From NCBI GenBank assembly GCA_963771715.1, contig CAVYUQ010000018.1, positions 62,001 through 126,000 of the forward strand: a DNA stretch of 64,000 nucleotides, written 5' to 3'. This document shows, piece after piece, positions 20,186 to 29,903 of the stretch. A program made the translations under genes and the position numbers. This stretch comes from JACVRW01 sp963771715 (lineage in GTDB: Bacteria; Actinomycetota; Thermoleophilia; Solirubrobacterales; Thermoleophilaceae). The notes under the pieces were generated by a model. That model was not told where the DNA came from. It did no database searches and worked only from the letters and a program-made list of their open reading frames with translations. Within the stretch, counting starts at the first letter, position 1; each line of letters starts with the position of its first letter.

Positions 20186-21214
20186 ATGCACGACCTCGCC
20201 TGCGTGGCCCATATCCACTCGACGCACTCGGACGGGACCGGGACGGTGCCCGAGATCGCTCGCGCGGCCGCGCGGGCGCGGGCGGACGTCGTGCTCCTTA
20301 CCGACCACGACACGCTCGAGGCGCGGCGGCGCGGCGAGGAGGGCTGGTACGGCGACGTCCTGCTCCTGGCCGGTGAGGAGGTCTCGCCGCTGGGGCGCGA
20401 CCACTACCTCGCGTTCGGGACCGACGAGCACACCCGGCACCGCGGCCTCGACGCGTGCGGGATCGCGCGCGCGGTGCGGGACGCGGGCGGCTTCGGCTTC
20501 GCCGCCCATCCGTTCTCCCAGGGCTCGGTCCGCTTCAAGCGCCCGGGCATGCCGTTCGGGGGACTCGACTGCGAGGCCGTGGACGGCATCGAGCTGTGGA
20601 GCTTCGCCACCGACACCGGCGAGGGCATAGGCGGCATTCCCGCGCTGATCCGCTTCCTCGCGGCACCCGGACGCGTGCTCGACCATCCGCCCGAGCGGGG
20701 CGTCCGCGCCTGGGACGAGCTCTGCCGCGAGCGGCGCGTCGTCGCGATCGGCGGGCTCGACGCGCACCAGTTCGGCAAACGGGTCGGCCCCGTGGTGCCG
20801 CTGCGCATCATGGCCTACCACCGCACGTTCAGGTTCATCCGCACGCACGTGCTATGCGAGGAGCCGCCGGCGCGGGAGCTGGAGCGCGACCGTGAGCTCG
20901 TGTTCGGCGCGCTGCGCGCGGGCCGCTGCTACATCGCCGTGGACGCGGTCGCGCCGGCGCGCGGATTCAGGTTCGAGGCCGCCGACGTGCCGATGGGCGG
21001 CGAGGCGCCCGCGGGCCGGCGGACGCTTCACGTGCGCACGCCGCTGGCGGCGCGGCTCCGGCTGCTGCGCGACGGCCGCGAGATCGCGAGCGCCGACGGC
21101 ACCACCCTCGACGCCGAGGTCGAGGAGCCCGGCGCGTACCGGGCGGAGGCGCTTCGCCGGGCGAAGGGCCGCGAGCGCACCTGGATCCTCTCCAACCCGG
21201 TCTACCTGCGGTGA
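20186..21214 (+). CDS. PHP-domain metal-dependent phosphoesterase
   Basis: About 342 residues. PHP-fold metal ligands are intact: HIHSTHSDG, LTDHDT, E in GEEVSP, AAHPFSQG and GLDAHQFG. The family includes histidinol-phosphatase-like and nucleotide-cleaving phosphoesterases, and the C-terminal 110 residues add a beta-rich extension (TLHVRTPLAARLRLLRDG). The start at 20186 sits 38 bases from the divergent RTX gene. The stop overlaps the GTG of the MFS gene (GTGA), so the pair forms an operon. The substrate is unknown. Confidence 0.85.
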   Translation: MHDLACVAHIHSTHSDGTGTVPEIARAAARARADVVLLTDHDTLEARRRGEEGWYGDVLLLAGEEVSPLGRDHYLAFGTDEHTRHRGLDACGIARAVRDAGGFGFAAHPFSQGSVRFKRPGMPFGGLDCEAVDGIELWSFATDTGEGIGGIPALIRFLAAPGRVLDHPPERGVRAWDELCRERRVVAIGGLDAHQFGKRVGPVVPLRIMAYHRTFRFIRTHVLCEEPPARELERDRELVFGALRAGRCYIAVDAVAPARGFRFEAADVPMGGEAPAGRRTLHVRTPLAARLRLLRDGREIASADGTTLDAEVEEPGAYRAEALRRAKGRERTWILSNPVYLR

Positions 21215-22446
21215 GGCCGAGCCTCGGCGAGAGCCTCCAGGTCCTGCGCCTGCGCAACTTCCGGCTGCTGTTCGCAGGCCAGGGCATCTCTGTGCTGGGC
21301 GACCGCATGGTCGCGGTGGCGCTCGCGTTCGCCGTGCTGGAGCTCGGTGGGTCCGCGTCGGAGGTGGGGCTCGTCCTCGGGGCGGCGTGGGGGCCGCTCG
21401 TCGTGACGGTGCTCGTGGGCGGCGTGGTGGCGGACCGGACCTCGCGCCGGGCCGTGATGGTCGGCGCCGACCTGGCGCGCATCGTCACCCAGGGCACGAT
21501 GGCCGTCCTCGTGATCAGCGGCGCCGCGGAGATCTGGATGCTGGCCGCGCTCGCCGGAGTCACGGGAGCGGCAACGGGCTTCTTCAACCCGGCCTCCACC
21601 GGTCTCCTCCCAGAGGTGGTGCCGGCCGACGAGCTCCAGCCCGCGAACGCCCTCCGCGCCACGGCGGTGTCCGGGAGCGAGATTCTCGGGCCGCTCGTGG
21701 CCGGCATCCTCGTGGCCGCCGCCGGCGCGGGCTGGGCGATCGCGGTCGACGCGGCGACGTTCGCGATCAGCGCCGTCTGCCTGGCGATGCTTCGCCCGCC
21801 CCCACGCGAGCGACGGACGTCCACCTCGTTCCTGGGCGACATGCGCGACGGCTGGAAGGCCTTCCGGTCGCGGCGCTGGGTGTGGACGTTCATCTCCTAT
21901 TTCGCGATCGCGAACATGCTCTGGGGCGCGTGGAGCGCGCTCGGCCCGGTGGTCGCGGACCGCGATCTCGGCGGCGCGGCGGTTTGGGGAACCGTCCTGG
22001 GTGCGCTCGGGGTCGGGGCGCTCGCCGGCAGCCTCGTGGCGACCCGTGTGCGGCCGCGGAGGCCGCTCCTGTTCGTCGCGTCGCTCGAGGGCCTGTTCGC
22101 GCTGCCGCTCGCGTTTCTGGCCGCGGGGGCGCCGGCGCTCCTGCTGGCGTTCGCGGCATTCGTGTCGGGCTTCGGGATGATGCTGGGGATGGCCGTCTGG
22201 GAGTCAACCCTCCAGCGGCACATCCCGGCGGACACGCTCTCGCGCGTGAGCTCCTACGACTGGTTCGGCTCCTACGCCTTCTATCCGCTCGGCCTCGCCA
22301 CCTGGGGAGCACTGGCGGGCGCGATCGGGCTCCACACGGCGCTCTGGGTCGCAGCCGGCCTGATCGCCGCCGCGGCGCTCGCGCTCCTGGCCGTTCCGGA
22401 CGTGCGGCGGTTCAGGGTCGATCGGGCCGGCGCGCCCTTGACATAG
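21211..22446 (+). CDS. MFS transporter, drug:H+ antiporter-3-like
   Basis: 411 residues with about 12 hydrophobic segments. The N-terminal FRLLFAGQGISVLGDRMVAVALAF and the loop between helices 2 and 3 (GGVVADRTSRRAVMVGADLAR) match the DHA3/EntS-like group, which exports macrolides or siderophores. GTG start, coupled to the PHP phosphoesterase. What it exports cannot be told. Confidence 0.85.
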   Translation: MRPSLGESLQVLRLRNFRLLFAGQGISVLGDRMVAVALAFAVLELGGSASEVGLVLGAAWGPLVVTVLVGGVVADRTSRRAVMVGADLARIVTQGTMAVLVISGAAEIWMLAALAGVTGAATGFFNPASTGLLPEVVPADELQPANALRATAVSGSEILGPLVAGILVAAAGAGWAIAVDAATFAISAVCLAMLRPPPRERRTSTSFLGDMRDGWKAFRSRRWVWTFISYFAIANMLWGAWSALGPVVADRDLGGAAVWGTVLGALGVGALAGSLVATRVRPRRPLLFVASLEGLFALPLAFLAAGAPALLLAFAAFVSGFGMMLGMAVWESTLQRHIPADTLSRVSSYDWFGSYAFYPLGLATWGALAGAIGLHTALWVAAGLIAAAALALLAVPDVRRFRVDRAGAPLT

Positions 22447-22455
22447 GATCGGCCG

Positions 22456-23565
22456 ATGGACTCGCGCAGGCCGCTCGCCGCGGCGCTACTCGCGTTGGCC
22501 GCGCTCTGGCTCATGCCCGCGAGCGCGGAGGCGAAGGTCGTCTGGCTGTGCAAGCCGGGGCAGAGGGCGAACCCCTGCGAGCCGAGCCTGAAGTCGACGC
22601 TGTTCTCCCCGTCCGGCGAGCGCCTGGGCGTTCAGAACACCAGGCGGGCGGCGAGGCGCAGGGCGGATTGCTTCTACGTCTACCCGACCGTGAGCGACCA
22701 GCAGCGGCCGCAGGCCACTCAGGTCGTGGACGACGTGCTGCGCTCGATCGCGCTCTACCAGGTCGCGCGCTACTCGCGCGACTGCCGCGTCTTCGCGCCG
22801 GTCTACCGGCAGTTCACCATCCAGGGGCTGCTCCAGCCGGACACGATCACGCCGGAGATGCGCGAGCAGGCATACGCCGACGTCCGCGAGGCGTGGCGCA
22901 CCTACCTGCGCCGATTCAACAACGGCCGCGGCGTCGTGCTCGTGGGGCACTCGCAGGGCACGTTCGTGCTGCGCCAGCTGATCCGCGAGGAGATCGACCC
23001 GAGGCGGGCGATGCGCCGGAAGCTCGTGTCGGCGCTGCTGCTCGGCGGGAACGTTCTCGTGAAGAAGGGCAGCGACCGCGGGGGCGACTTCGAGCACGTT
23101 CGCGCGTGCCGCGCGCCCCGGCAGGTCGGCTGCGTGGTCGCGTTCTCGGGCTTCAACGGTCCCGTCCCGGCCGGCGCAGTGTTCGGACGCAGCGCGGATC
23201 CGGAGCTCCAGGTGCTCTGCACCGCTCCGGGCGCGCTACGCGGAGGATCTGAGGCCGTGACGTCCATCTATCCCACGAAGCCGTTCGCCCCCAGCGTGAT
23301 CGGCCTGGCGGCGAACGCCGCGGTCAGCGGCCTTCCCCGGCCGAAGACGCCCTGGGCGGAGTTCCGAGGCGCGTACTCCGCGCGCTGCTCGGACGCCGAC
23401 GGGGCGAGCGTCCTTCAGCTAGAGCCGAGGGGAAGCATCTTCAACCTCACCCCCGTCCCGGACGCGAACTGGGGCCTCCATCTCGCGGACGCCAACATCG
23501 CGCTCGGCAACCTCGCGAACCTCGTACGGCGCCAGATCGCCGAACACGCGAGAGTGAGGAACTAG
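22456..23565 (+). CDS. Secreted DUF3089 alpha/beta-hydrolase
   Basis: 369 residues with a signal peptide (LAAALLALAALWLMPASAEA). The DUF3089 signature is present: VWLCKPG near the start, DCFYVYPTVS, APVYRQFTI, then the nucleophile elbow VGHSQGTFVL (GxSxG with the catalytic serine). A conserved C-terminal part contains PDANWGLHLADANIALGNL with the likely catalytic histidine. Members are lipase- or esterase-like. It follows the MFS gene by 9 bases and ends in a long hairpin that begins within its stop codon. Confidence 0.88.
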   Translation: MDSRRPLAAALLALAALWLMPASAEAKVVWLCKPGQRANPCEPSLKSTLFSPSGERLGVQNTRRAARRRADCFYVYPTVSDQQRPQATQVVDDVLRSIALYQVARYSRDCRVFAPVYRQFTIQGLLQPDTITPEMREQAYADVREAWRTYLRRFNNGRGVVLVGHSQGTFVLRQLIREEIDPRRAMRRKLVSALLLGGNVLVKKGSDRGGDFEHVRACRAPRQVGCVVAFSGFNGPVPAGAVFGRSADPELQVLCTAPGALRGGSEAVTSIYPTKPFAPSVIGLAANAAVSGLPRPKTPWAEFRGAYSARCSDADGASVLQLEPRGSIFNLTPVPDANWGLHLADANIALGNLANLVRRQIAEHARVRN

Positions 23566-23605
23566 GGGCCAGACCCCATTCATTCGTCTATGGGGTCTCG
23601 CCCCT
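23564..23605. terminator. 16-bp inverted repeat at the end of the DUF3089 gene
   Basis: Arms AGGGGCCAGACCCCAT (23564-23579) and ATGGGGTCTCGCCCCT (23590-23605) pair with one mismatch around a 10-base loop. The stop codon TAG overlaps the left arm. It shares the GGGTCT/AGACCC theme with the hairpin at 44005-44066. Confidence 0.75.
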
Positions 23606-23641
23606 ATTGGACGATCGGTGGATGTTGCCGAGAATCTGGAC

Positions 23642-23824
23642 ATGGCCCACTACCTCTGTCCCCACTGTGAAGACGTGGTCGACTTTGACGGCCTCGCACG
23701 CGTTACCTGGTGCAACGGGTGCGGCCAGCCGCTCAGCATGTTCGACCTGCTCCCCCTCCGGCCCGCAATCACGACTCGCGGACCGGCGGACGCCCAGGAG
23801 GAAGCGCCCCCCGCGCTCGCCTGA
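23642..23824 (+). CDS. Small zinc-ribbon protein
   Basis: 60 residues. Two CxxC knuckles (YLCPHCEDVV and TWCNGCGQPL) 20 residues apart form a zinc ribbon, followed by a proline/alanine-rich tail. An in-frame GTG at 23618 would add eight residues. It lies alone between a hairpin and the convergent EamA gene. Function unknown. Confidence 0.6.
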   Translation: MAHYLCPHCEDVVDFDGLARVTWCNGCGQPLSMFDLLPLRPAITTRGPADAQEEAPPALA

Positions 23825-23832
23825 GACGGGCC

Positions 23833-24690
23833 TTAGGCGTCCCGTGGCGGCACCTTCGTGCCTGTCGCCGCACCGGCACTGGCTGCCACCACGAGCACGA
23901 TCGCGACGAGCTCGCGCGCGGCAAGGCCCTCGTCGAGGACGATGAACCCGGCGAGGGCCGCCATGGCCGGCTCCAGGCTCATCAGCACGCCGAAGACGCC
24001 GGCCGGCATTCGCCGAAGCGCCTCCATCTCGAGTCCGTAGGGGATCGCCGACGACAGGATCGCCACGGCGAAGCCGATCGCCAGCACGGCGGGCGCGAGC
24101 AGGTCGGCGCCCCCGTCCGCCACTCCGACGGGCGCGAGCATCAGCGCTCCCGCGCCCATCGCCAGAGCAAGTCCCTGTCCGCCCTCGTAGGCGCGCCCGA
24201 CCCTCACCGCCAGCAGGATGTACGCGGCCCAGAAGCAGCCGGCCAGCAGCGCCAGCGCCACCCCGAGCGTGTCGAGGTCCGCCGTCCCGAAGTCGGACAG
24301 GAGCAGGATCCCGGCAGCCGCGAGCACGACCCAGACGAGGTCGAGCGCGCGGCGCGAGCCCGCGACCGCGACGCCGAGCGGGCCGACGAACTCGATCGTC
24401 ACCGCGACCCCCAGCGGGATGCGCTCGAGCGCCTCGTAGAAGGACAGGTTCATGGCTACGAGCGCGAACCCGAACGAGACGACCAGCCGCCAGTCGGCGC
24501 GCGAGTGCCCGGCCAGGGCCGGCCGGAAGAGCACCGCGAGGACGGCGGCAGCGAACAGGACACGCAGGAAGACCGTGCCGCCGGGGCCGACCTCGTCGAA
24601 CAGCGTCTTGGCGAACGCCGCCCCGAACTGGACCGACGCCACGCCGCCCAACACCAGGAGTGTCGGGGGTATACGGTCGGCCCGGACCAT
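23833..24690 (-). CDS. EamA/DMT-family transporter, RhtA-like
   Basis: 285 residues with about ten hydrophobic helices in two EamA halves: LLVLGGVASVQFGAAFAKTLFDEVGPGGTVFLR at the N-terminus and GVFGVLMSLEPAMAALAGFIVLDEGL in the second half, which is the RhtA-type signature (threonine/homoserine efflux). The start codon complement at 24688-24690 overlaps the ATG of the divergent gene. A preference for amino acids would fit the D-threonine aldolase-like neighbour, but this is inference. Confidence 0.88.
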   Translation of the reverse strand: MVRADRIPPTLLVLGGVASVQFGAAFAKTLFDEVGPGGTVFLRVLFAAAVLAVLFRPALAGHSRADWRLVVSFGFALVAMNLSFYEALERIPLGVAVTIEFVGPLGVAVAGSRRALDLVWVVLAAAGILLLSDFGTADLDTLGVALALLAGCFWAAYILLAVRVGRAYEGGQGLALAMGAGALMLAPVGVADGGADLLAPAVLAIGFAVAILSSAIPYGLEMEALRRMPAGVFGVLMSLEPAMAALAGFIVLDEGLAARELVAIVLVVAASAGAATGTKVPPRDA

Positions 24691-25903
24691 GGCGGTGCAC
24701 CGTACAGAGGCGCGCGAGCGGAGCCACGCGGAGCTCGAGCGGATCTTCGCGGACGTGGACGCGCCGTTCGCGCTGGTGGACCTCGACGCGATGTGGGCCA
24801 ACGCCGGCGAGATGCTGGCCCGGGCGCGCGGCACCCCCATCCGCGTGGCCAGCAAGTCGGTCCGCTGCCGGGCCCTGCTCGAGGCGATCCTCGATCACGA
24901 CCCGGGCTTCCGCGGCCTGATGACGTTCACGCTGCCGGAGTCGCTCTGGCTGCACGAGCACGGCTTCGACGACCTCCTGCTCGCCTACCCGACCGCCGAC
25001 CGCGGCGCGCTCGCCGAGCTCGGCCGGCTGGACGCCGACGGCGCGCCGATCCTCATGGTCGACTCCGTCGAGCACCTCGACCTGATCGAGGGCGCCGCGG
25101 GTCAGCCGGCTCGGCCCTTCAGGGTCTGCATCGAGCTCGACGTGAGCTGGTGGCCGCTGGGCGGGCGGGTCAAGATCGGGGCGAAGCGCTCCCCCGTGCG
25201 AACGCCCGAGCAGGCGCGGGCGCTCGCGCACGAGATCGTCCGCCGGCCGGCCTTCGAGCTCGCGGCGCTGATGGGCTACGAGGCGCACATCGCGGGACTC
25301 GGCGACAGACCGCTGGGAAAACGTGTCCAGCCGCCCGCCATCCGCCTGATCAAGCGCCGCTCCGCGGCCGAGATCGCCGAGCGGCGCGCGGCGGTCGTGG
25401 CCGCGGTCCGGGAGGTCGCGCCGGTGCCGATCGTGAACGGCGGCGGCACCGGGAGCATCCACACCACCAGGCAGGAGGACGCGATCACGGAGATCACGGC
25501 CGGCTCGGGCCTCTACGCGCCGACGCTGTTCGACCGCTACGACGACTTCTCGCCCACCCCGGCGGCGATGTTCGCCATGCCGGTGGTGCGGAAGCCGAGT
25601 GCGCGGATAGCCACCCTCCTCGGCGGCGGCTATCTCGCGTCCGGAGCCGCCGGCGCCGACCGCCTCCCCACACCGCACCTCCCGCCGGGGCTTCGTGTTG
25701 ACCCACTGGAAGGTGCTGGCGAGGTGCAGACCCCGGTAACGGGTTCCGCCGCCGCTAGCCTGCAGATCGGCGCGAACGTGTATCTGCGCCATGCGAAGGC
25801 CGGGGAGCTGTGCGAGCGTTTCAACACCCTCTATCTGGTGCGCGGCGGCGAGATTGCCGACGAGGTGCCCACCTACCGCGGCGAGGGCCGCTGCGAGCTG
25901 TAG
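24689..25903 (+). CDS. D-threonine aldolase/amino-acid deaminase-like PLP enzyme
   Basis: 404 residues, alanine-racemase-like fold type III. The N-terminus DAPFALVDLDAMWANA leads to the PLP lysine region IRVASKSVRCRALLEAIL. VCIELDVSWWP, EAHIAGLGD, VPIVNGGGTGSIH (phosphate-binding) and TAGSGLYAP are conserved in the DSD1/D-threonine aldolase group. The C-terminal barrel ends QIGANVYLRHAKAGELCERFNTLYLV. The ATG at 24689 shares two bases with the opposite start codon of the EamA gene. It was probably acquired or kept together with that exporter. Exact substrate unknown. Confidence 0.88.
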   Translation: MAVHRTEARERSHAELERIFADVDAPFALVDLDAMWANAGEMLARARGTPIRVASKSVRCRALLEAILDHDPGFRGLMTFTLPESLWLHEHGFDDLLLAYPTADRGALAELGRLDADGAPILMVDSVEHLDLIEGAAGQPARPFRVCIELDVSWWPLGGRVKIGAKRSPVRTPEQARALAHEIVRRPAFELAALMGYEAHIAGLGDRPLGKRVQPPAIRLIKRRSAAEIAERRAAVVAAVREVAPVPIVNGGGTGSIHTTRQEDAITEITAGSGLYAPTLFDRYDDFSPTPAAMFAMPVVRKPSARIATLLGGGYLASGAAGADRLPTPHLPPGLRVDPLEGAGEVQTPVTGSAAASLQIGANVYLRHAKAGELCERFNTLYLVRGGEIADEVPTYRGEGRCEL

Positions 25904-27622
25904 CGGCGGCGCTTGCCGCCGGCGCGGCCGCGCTCGTCCTCGCCTCCCCCGCTTCCGCGCGCGAGAACGTCGTCGTGATCATGACCGACGACCAGACCGC
26001 GGCCTCGCTGCCGACGATGCAGAACGTGAACAACCTGCTTACGGGCGACGGCACGAAGTTCGACCAGGCCATCGCGAGCTTCCCGCTCTGCTGCCCTTCG
26101 CGGGCCACTCACCTGACCGGGCAGTACGCCCACAACCACGGGCGTGCTGCACAACAATCCGCCCTTCGGCGGCTTCATTCAGCTCGACCACGCGAACACC
26201 CTGCCGGTCTGGCTCGAGGGCGCCGGCTACCGGACGATGCACGTGGGCCGCTACCTGAACGGCTACGAGTTCCGGCACGGAATCCCGCCCGGCTGGACGG
26301 ACTGGTACGGGAGCCCGCACTCGGGCGCCTTCAACTACGCCTCCTGGAAGGTGAACGAGAACGGCGTACTGAGGAGCTATCCCGAGCCGAGCAACCCGGG
26401 CGAGCACCAGACCGACCAGTCGACCCGGCGCGCTGTCGAACTGATCGACGACGCCTCGCCCGGTGACCGGCCCTTCTTCCTGTCGCTCTGGTACGTGGCG
26501 CCCCACCGAGGCGGCCCGCGCGACCCGGATGACCCGCGCCGCCCCGGCACGCCCTCGCCCGCTCCACGGCACCGCGACGCGTACGCCGGCGTGCGGATGC
26601 CGCGCCACCCGAACTTCAACGAGGCGAACATGTACGACAAGCCGCAGGTGGTGGCCGACCGGCCGCGCATCTCCCCGGAGTTCGCCGGCGGCATCCAGGA
26701 GAACTGGCGCCAGGAGATCGAGACGCTCATGGGCGTCGACGAGGGCGTGGCCCAGATCGTCGAGGCGCTGCGCCGGAACGGCGAGCTCGAGAACACGCTG
26801 ATCGTCTACATGTCTGACAACGGGTACATGCACGGCGAGCACCGGGCGCTGGCCGAGAAGGTCCTTCCCTACGAGGAGTCGATCCGGATCCCGCTCGTGA
26901 TGCGCGGCCCCGGCGTGCCCCGCGGCCGCCTCGACCGGCGCCTCGTGGGCAACCTCGACGTGCCCGCCACGATCCTCGACGCGGCCGACGTGCTGCCGGG
27001 CCGCGTGCCCGACGGCCGCTCGCTGCTCGAGCTGCTGGCCGACCCGGGCGCCGAGTGGGGCCGCGACATCCTGATCGAGAACGGCAACGGCGCCAACGCG
27101 GTGCCCGCCTACCGCGGCATCCGGACCTATCGCTTCATGTACGTCGAGCACCGCACGACGGGCGAGTACGAGCTGTACGACCTCGAGAACGACCCCTTCG
27201 AGATGCAGAGCGTGGACGGGTTCGCGCGCTACTCAAAGGTGCAGCGCGACCTCAGGTCACGGCTGCGCGAGCTTGTCTCGTGCGCGGGCGTGGACTGCCT
27301 GGCCCGCCCGCACCTGACGCTCGCGGTGCGCTCGGGCGGGCGCCCCGTGCGCGGCTGCTTCCGGAAGGACTTGGGCGTTCAGGTGCGCGGCTCGAAGCGG
27401 TCGCGGCTCCTGCACGCCGACGTGCTGATCGGCCGCCGCCGGGTCGAGCGCCTGCTCAACATCCCCACGGCGCGCGGGCACCGCGGCGGCCCCATAACGC
27501 TCACCGGCCGCGTGCGCCGTCAGCAGATCCGCCGCCGCGGCAGCTTCCGCCTGCGCGTGCTGGCGGAGACCGAGGACGGCCGCAAGCTCACGCTCGACCG
27601 CGTGCTCAGGCGCTGCGGCTGA
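25810..27622 (+). CDS. Secreted sulfatase (arylsulfatase family)
   Basis: About 600 residues. The N-terminal part carries a signal-like stretch (AVAAALAAGAAALVLASPASA), then ENVVVIMTDDQ with metal-binding aspartates and the formylglycine site CCPSRATHLTGQ (CxPxR), so a formylglycine-generating enzyme would be needed elsewhere in the genome. A frameshift near 26145 (extra G after CACGG) leads to LEGAGYRTMHVGRYLNGYE, the second metal site YMSDNGYMHGEH, and a C-terminal Arg-rich domain of about 110 residues (from RPHLTLAV) not seen in minimal sulfatases. The only start in frame is GTG 25810, inside the preceding gene. Its stop overlaps the convergent oxidase by 17 bases. Confidence 0.85.
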
Positions 27623-28880
27623 GGACGCGCCTCAGGTAGTCGTTCTCGAAGCGCCGCTCCGGGTCGAAGCGCTCGCGCAGCTCCTGGAAGCGCTCCCATT
27701 CGGGGTAGCGCGGCTCGAGCGTCGCGGCCGACTGGTAGTGGCGCTTGCCCCAGTGCGGCCGGCCTCCGTACTGGTCCATGATCGCCTCCACGGCGCGGAA
27801 GTAGGTCTCGAACTCCATTCCGACGTACTGGTGCACCGCGATGTAGGCGGTGGGGCGCTCGTAGGCGGTCGAGAGGAGGGCGTCGTCGGGCTGCACCACG
27901 CGCAGCTCGATCGGGAAGCCGATCGGCAGGCGGCGGCGCTCGATCAGGGCAAGCACGCGCTCGAGCGCCTCCGCGGCGTGCTCGCGCGGGATCGCGTACT
28001 CCATCTCGGTGAAGCGCACCAGCCGCGTGTTGGCGTAGACCCGGTTGCTGGCGTCGAGCTGCTCCGTCCGGCTCATCAGCCCGGCGAGGCGCCTGTTCAG
28101 GAACGGGATCAGGCGCGGAAACGCCCGCCCCGTGCGGCAGAACAGGCCAAGCACCGCGTTCTCCACCACCAGGTCGCGCACGAGCTCGGCCACGCGCCCG
28201 GGCGGCTCTGGGGCGCGGTCGGTGCGCTCGGAGGTGAGCGTCAGGGCCCGTCGCGTATAGGGCATCACGAACGCCTCCCAGTGGTCGTTCGCATCGACCA
28301 GCTCGTCGAGCCGCGGCAATACGTCGTCGAGCGGCCGCGGCTCGTCGATGCGGTGGATGGTGAAGGCGGGCACGCAGCGAAGCGTCACCGCGGCGATCGC
28401 GCCGAGCGCCCCCAGGCTCACGCGCGCGGCACGCAGCTCGTCGCCGTCGCGGAGCTCGCGCAGCTCGCCCGTCCCGTCCACGAGCCGGACGCCGGCAACC
28501 TGCGACGAGAGGTTCCCGAAGCGCCCGCCGGTGCCGTGCGTGGCCGTGGAGATGGCGCCGGCGATCGTCTGCGGGTCCACGTCCCCCTGGTTCTCCATGG
28601 CCAGGCCGCGGGCGCGCAGCTCCTCGCCGAGCTCGCGGAGCGTGATGCCGGCCTCGACGGTGACCTCGTCGCCGTCCACCTTCAGCACGCGCCGCATCCC
28701 CGCCATGTCGACCATCACGCCGTCGGTGCAGGCGATGTCGGTGAACGAGTGGCCCGCGCCGGCGACCTTCACGCGGCGCGCTCCGGCCACCACGCGCGCG
28801 AGCTCCTCCTCAGACTCCGGTGTCTCGACGCGCTCCGGCGCGCACCTCTGCTGTCGCGCCCAGTTGGTCCAGGTGGGCAA
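27606..28880 (-). CDS. FAD-linked sugar-1,4-lactone oxidase (ALO/GLO family)
   Basis: 424 residues. It oxidises aldonolactones or alditols with FAD. N-terminal PCMH-type FAD domain with VKVAGAGHSFTD (the histidine is the usual flavin-attachment position), QGDVDPQTIAGAISTATHGTG, and a C-terminal ALO domain ending RPHWGKRHY (family hallmark HWGK) and FDPERRFENDYLRR. It is complete with no frameshift. It stands directly downstream of trxB on the same strand with no gap to that gene's stop, suggesting co-transcription. Substrate preference unknown. Confidence 0.9.
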   Translation of the reverse strand: MPTWTNWARQQRCAPERVETPESEEELARVVAGARRVKVAGAGHSFTDIACTDGVMVDMAGMRRVLKVDGDEVTVEAGITLRELGEELRARGLAMENQGDVDPQTIAGAISTATHGTGGRFGNLSSQVAGVRLVDGTGELRELRDGDELRAARVSLGALGAIAAVTLRCVPAFTIHRIDEPRPLDDVLPRLDELVDANDHWEAFVMPYTRRALTLTSERTDRAPEPPGRVAELVRDLVVENAVLGLFCRTGRAFPRLIPFLNRRLAGLMSRTEQLDASNRVYANTRLVRFTEMEYAIPREHAAEALERVLALIERRRLPIGFPIELRVVQPDDALLSTAYERPTAYIAVHQYVGMEFETYFRAVEAIMDQYGGRPHWGKRHYQSAATLEPRYPEWERFQELRERFDPERRFENDYLRRVLSRSA

Positions 28881-29903
28881 CTAGCCGGCGGCCGACTCGG
28901 CCGCGGCTTCCACCCGGTCCGGCTCAGGGGCCCAGTGGGCCTCTGGGTCGATCGGGGTGTCGCGCAGGTAGGCCTCCGCGTCCAGGGCCGCCATGCAGCC
29001 CGTGCCGGCGGCCGTCACGGCCTGCCGGTACACGCGGTCGGTGAGATCGCCCGCGGCGAACACGCCGGGCAGCTTCGTCTTCGTCGAGCGGCCCTCGACG
29101 AGCACGTAGCCCTCGTCGTCGAGGTCGAGCTGCCCCTCGACCAGCTGCGAGTTCGGCTTGTGCCCGATGGCCACGAACGCGCCGGTGACCGGGATCTCCT
29201 TGGTGGAGCCGTCGTCGGCGTTCTCGAGCACCGCGTGGCCCAGCGACCCGTTCTCGCCGGCCTGGAAGCTCTGCACGACGTAGGGCGTGACCAGCTCGAT
29301 GTTGTCGGTCTGGCGAGCGCGGTCGAGCATGATCGCCGAGGCGCGGAACTCCGGCCTCCGGTGGACGATGCTCACCTTGCCGGCGAACTTCGACAGGAAC
29401 GTGGCGTCCTCCATCGCGGTGTCGCCGCCGCCGACCACGATCGTCTCCGCGTCGCGGAAGAAGGCCGCGTCGCAGGTGGCGCAGTAGGAGACGCCGCGCG
29501 CCGACAGCTCCTCCTCGCCCGGCACGCCGAGCTTCTTCGGCTCGGCTCCCATCGCGAGGATCACCGAGCGCGCCGGGATCTCCTTGCCGCCCACGTGCAC
29601 CACGTGCGTGCCGCCCTGCTCGGAGGCCAGCTCGATCTTCGTGGCGTCGTCCGTGATGAAGCGGGTACCGAAGCGCTCCGCCTGGTCGCGCAGGTCCTGC
29701 ATCATCTGCGGGCCCATCACGCCCTCGGGATAGCCGGGGTAGTTCTCCACGTCGGTCGTCTGCTGGAGCAGGCCGCCCCAGGCGAACCCCTCGATCAGCA
29801 GCGGGTGAAGGTCCGCGCGCGAGGTGTAGAGCGCAGCCGTGTAGCCGGCAGGGCCGCTGCCGACGATCACCACGTCCTCGATCTTCCTCGTCTCCACGCT
29901 CAT
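28881..29903 (-). CDS. trxB: Thioredoxin reductase
   Basis: 340 residues. NADPH-dependent flavoprotein reducing thioredoxin. FAD motif IVGSGPAGYTAALYTSR, redox-active CATC in VSYCATCDAAFF, NADPH motif VVGGGDTAMEDA and the C-terminal FAD motif GVFAAGDLTD are all intact. It overlaps the preceding membrane-protein gene by one base (TAATG). No thioredoxin gene is adjacent. A C-terminal extension of about 25 residues (PEAHWAPEPDRVEAAAES) is slightly unusual. Confidence 0.96.
   Translation of the reverse strand: MSVETRKIEDVVIVGSGPAGYTAALYTSRADLHPLLIEGFAWGGLLQQTTDVENYPGYPEGVMGPQMMQDLRDQAERFGTRFITDDATKIELASEQGGTHVVHVGGKEIPARSVILAMGAEPKKLGVPGEEELSARGVSYCATCDAAFFRDAETIVVGGGDTAMEDATFLSKFAGKVSIVHRRPEFRASAIMLDRARQTDNIELVTPYVVQSFQAGENGSLGHAVLENADDGSTKEIPVTGAFVAIGHKPNSQLVEGQLDLDDEGYVLVEGRSTKTKLPGVFAAGDLTDRVYRQAVTAAGTGCMAALDAEAYLRDTPIDPEAHWAPEPDRVEAAAESAAG

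Noticed and set aside
23564..23605. Riboswitch or attenuator upstream of the zinc-ribbon gene
   Set aside because: The hairpin overlaps the stop codon of the DUF3089 gene and has a relative at another gene end, which fits a terminator better than a leader element.
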